The notes under the pieces are model-generated. The model did no database searches. It was not told the origin of the DNA and saw nothing but the letters and a program-made list of their open reading frames with translations. Positions 5,955 to 6,520 of a stretch of DNA of 6,520 bases are shown one piece after another. Location: the NCBI RefSeq assembly GCF_946478835.1, contig NZ_CAMLDV010000181.1, positions 1-6,520 on the forward strand, in the 5' to 3' direction. Source of the DNA: an uncultured Bdellovibrio sp. Its GTDB lineage: Bacteria; Bdellovibrionota; Bdellovibrionia; Bdellovibrionales; Bdellovibrionaceae. The translations under genes were made by a program, and so were the position numbers. Numbering within the stretch: the first letter of the stretch is position 1; every line of letters starts with the position of its first letter.

Positions 5955-6520
5955 ATGCTTAAAATAAATGAGATTTTCTATAGTATCCAAGGCGAAACGA
6001 CTTATGTGGGGAATCCCACGGTTTTCGTGCGTTTAACGGCCTGCAATCTGCGCTGCACTTACTGCGACACAAAATATTCTTACTATGAAGGCGAAATGCA
6101 GGCCCTTGAAAATATTTTGCAAGAAGTCGCCAAACACAAAGCTCCTTATGTTTGCGTCACAGGTGGTGAACCTCTTTTACAAAAAGAAGTTCACACGTTG
6201 ATGAACACTTTGTGTGATCAAGGTTACAAAGTTTCTTTAGAAACAAGCGGATCAAAAAGTGTGGAACACGTTGATCCGCGCGTAAAAATTATTTTGGATG
6301 TGAAAACTCCTGACAGTGGTGCAGCAGATTCTTTTCTCATGGAGAACATCGGCTTTTCCACTCCCAGCACGGAGTACAAGTTTGTGATCTGTTCTGAAAA
6401 AGACTTTGAATGGTCCGAAGAATTCTGTCGTCAACATAATTTATTTGAAAAATTTGTGGTTTTATACAGCCCATCATACGGCCAAGTGTCTGAACGCTGG
6501 TTGGCAGAAAAAATTTTGCA
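5955..6520 (+). CDS. queE: 7-carboxy-7-deazaguanine synthase, radical SAM (3' end cut by window edge)
   Basis: QueE converts 6-carboxy-tetrahydropterin to 7-carboxy-7-deazaguanine in queuosine/preQ0 synthesis, a tRNA-modification pathway, using S-adenosylmethionine, Mg2+ and a [4Fe-4S] cluster. The frame is open from the ATG at 5955 to the window end (188 codons). The start FYSIQGET (8-15) is the QueE signature. CNLRCTYC carries the radical-SAM CX3CX2C cysteines at 30, 34 and 37. GGEP (70-73) is the SAM-binding GGE motif, and LETSGS (95-100) matches the conserved V/L-E-T-N/S-G strand. With family members near 210-240 aa, roughly 25-50 residues are missing. An in-frame TGA at 5928-5930 and no other start before 5955 fix the start codon. 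It is transcribed away from ftsK and its own operon partners lie outside the window. The related activating enzymes of the NrdG/PflA group lack the SIQGE start, so the assignment is firm. Confidence 0.94.
   Translation, partial: MLKINEIFYSIQGETTYVGNPTVFVRLTACNLRCTYCDTKYSYYEGEMQALENILQEVAKHKAPYVCVTGGEPLLQKEVHTLMNTLCDQGYKVSLETSGSKSVEHVDPRVKIILDVKTPDSGAADSFLMENIGFSTPSTEYKFVICSEKDFEWSEEFCRQHNLFEKFVVLYSPSYGQVSERWLAEKIL

Noticed and set aside
6005..6018. Short hairpin GTGGG-GAAT-CCCAC near the start of queE
   Set aside because: Only five base pairs, encoding conserved V-G-N-P-T residues, with no following T-run or switch-like structure.

Overview
The window is a dense chromosomal segment of a Gram-negative, diderm bacterium. 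It holds seven complete or nearly complete genes plus the first codons of an eighth, with no mobile elements, tRNA or rRNA genes, or CRISPR. An LptM-like outer-membrane lipoprotein, a DAP/lysine pathway, exported periplasmic proteins and a four-TM FtsK all point to a proteobacterial-type envelope. The protein style and gene order suggest Bdellovibrionota (Bdellovibrio-like). That assignment is inferred from family resemblance and was not tested by a search.

Layout. Seven genes run leftward on the minus strand and one runs rightward. Reading the minus strand from the right: ftsK (5861-3483); an 80-bp gap with a strong ribosome binding site and a possible promoter; a small secreted protein of unknown function (3402-2830); a secreted TPR-like protein (2826-1960); an LptM-like lipoprotein (1976-1770); dapF (1773-910); dapA (913-32); and the first 11 codons of dapB (35 to the window edge, GTG start). 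Divergent from ftsK across a 93-bp spacer is queE on the plus strand (5955 to the window edge, 3' end missing).

Function. dapA, dapB and dapF encode the first two committed steps and the epimerase step of meso-diaminopimelate/lysine synthesis, which feeds peptidoglycan. They are translationally coupled by 4-nt overlaps and sit directly behind an LptM-like gene, whose E. coli counterpart (yifL) also precedes dapF. FtsK provides divisome and chromosome-segregation functions. The cluster is therefore envelope- and division-themed. QueE belongs to queuosine (7-deazaguanine) tRNA modification and is probably a neighbour only.

Most notable points. A perfect 11-bp hairpin followed by a T-rich tract lies inside the signal-peptide codons of the TPR gene, just past the stop of the small secreted gene. 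That upstream gene has a near-ideal Shine-Dalgarno and a strikingly uniform codon choice. Together they suggest an embedded attenuator that lowers expression of the downstream DAP genes relative to an abundant periplasmic protein. DapA lacks the residues associated with lysine feedback. I see no convincing previously undescribed multi-gene system; most of the window is core metabolism and division.
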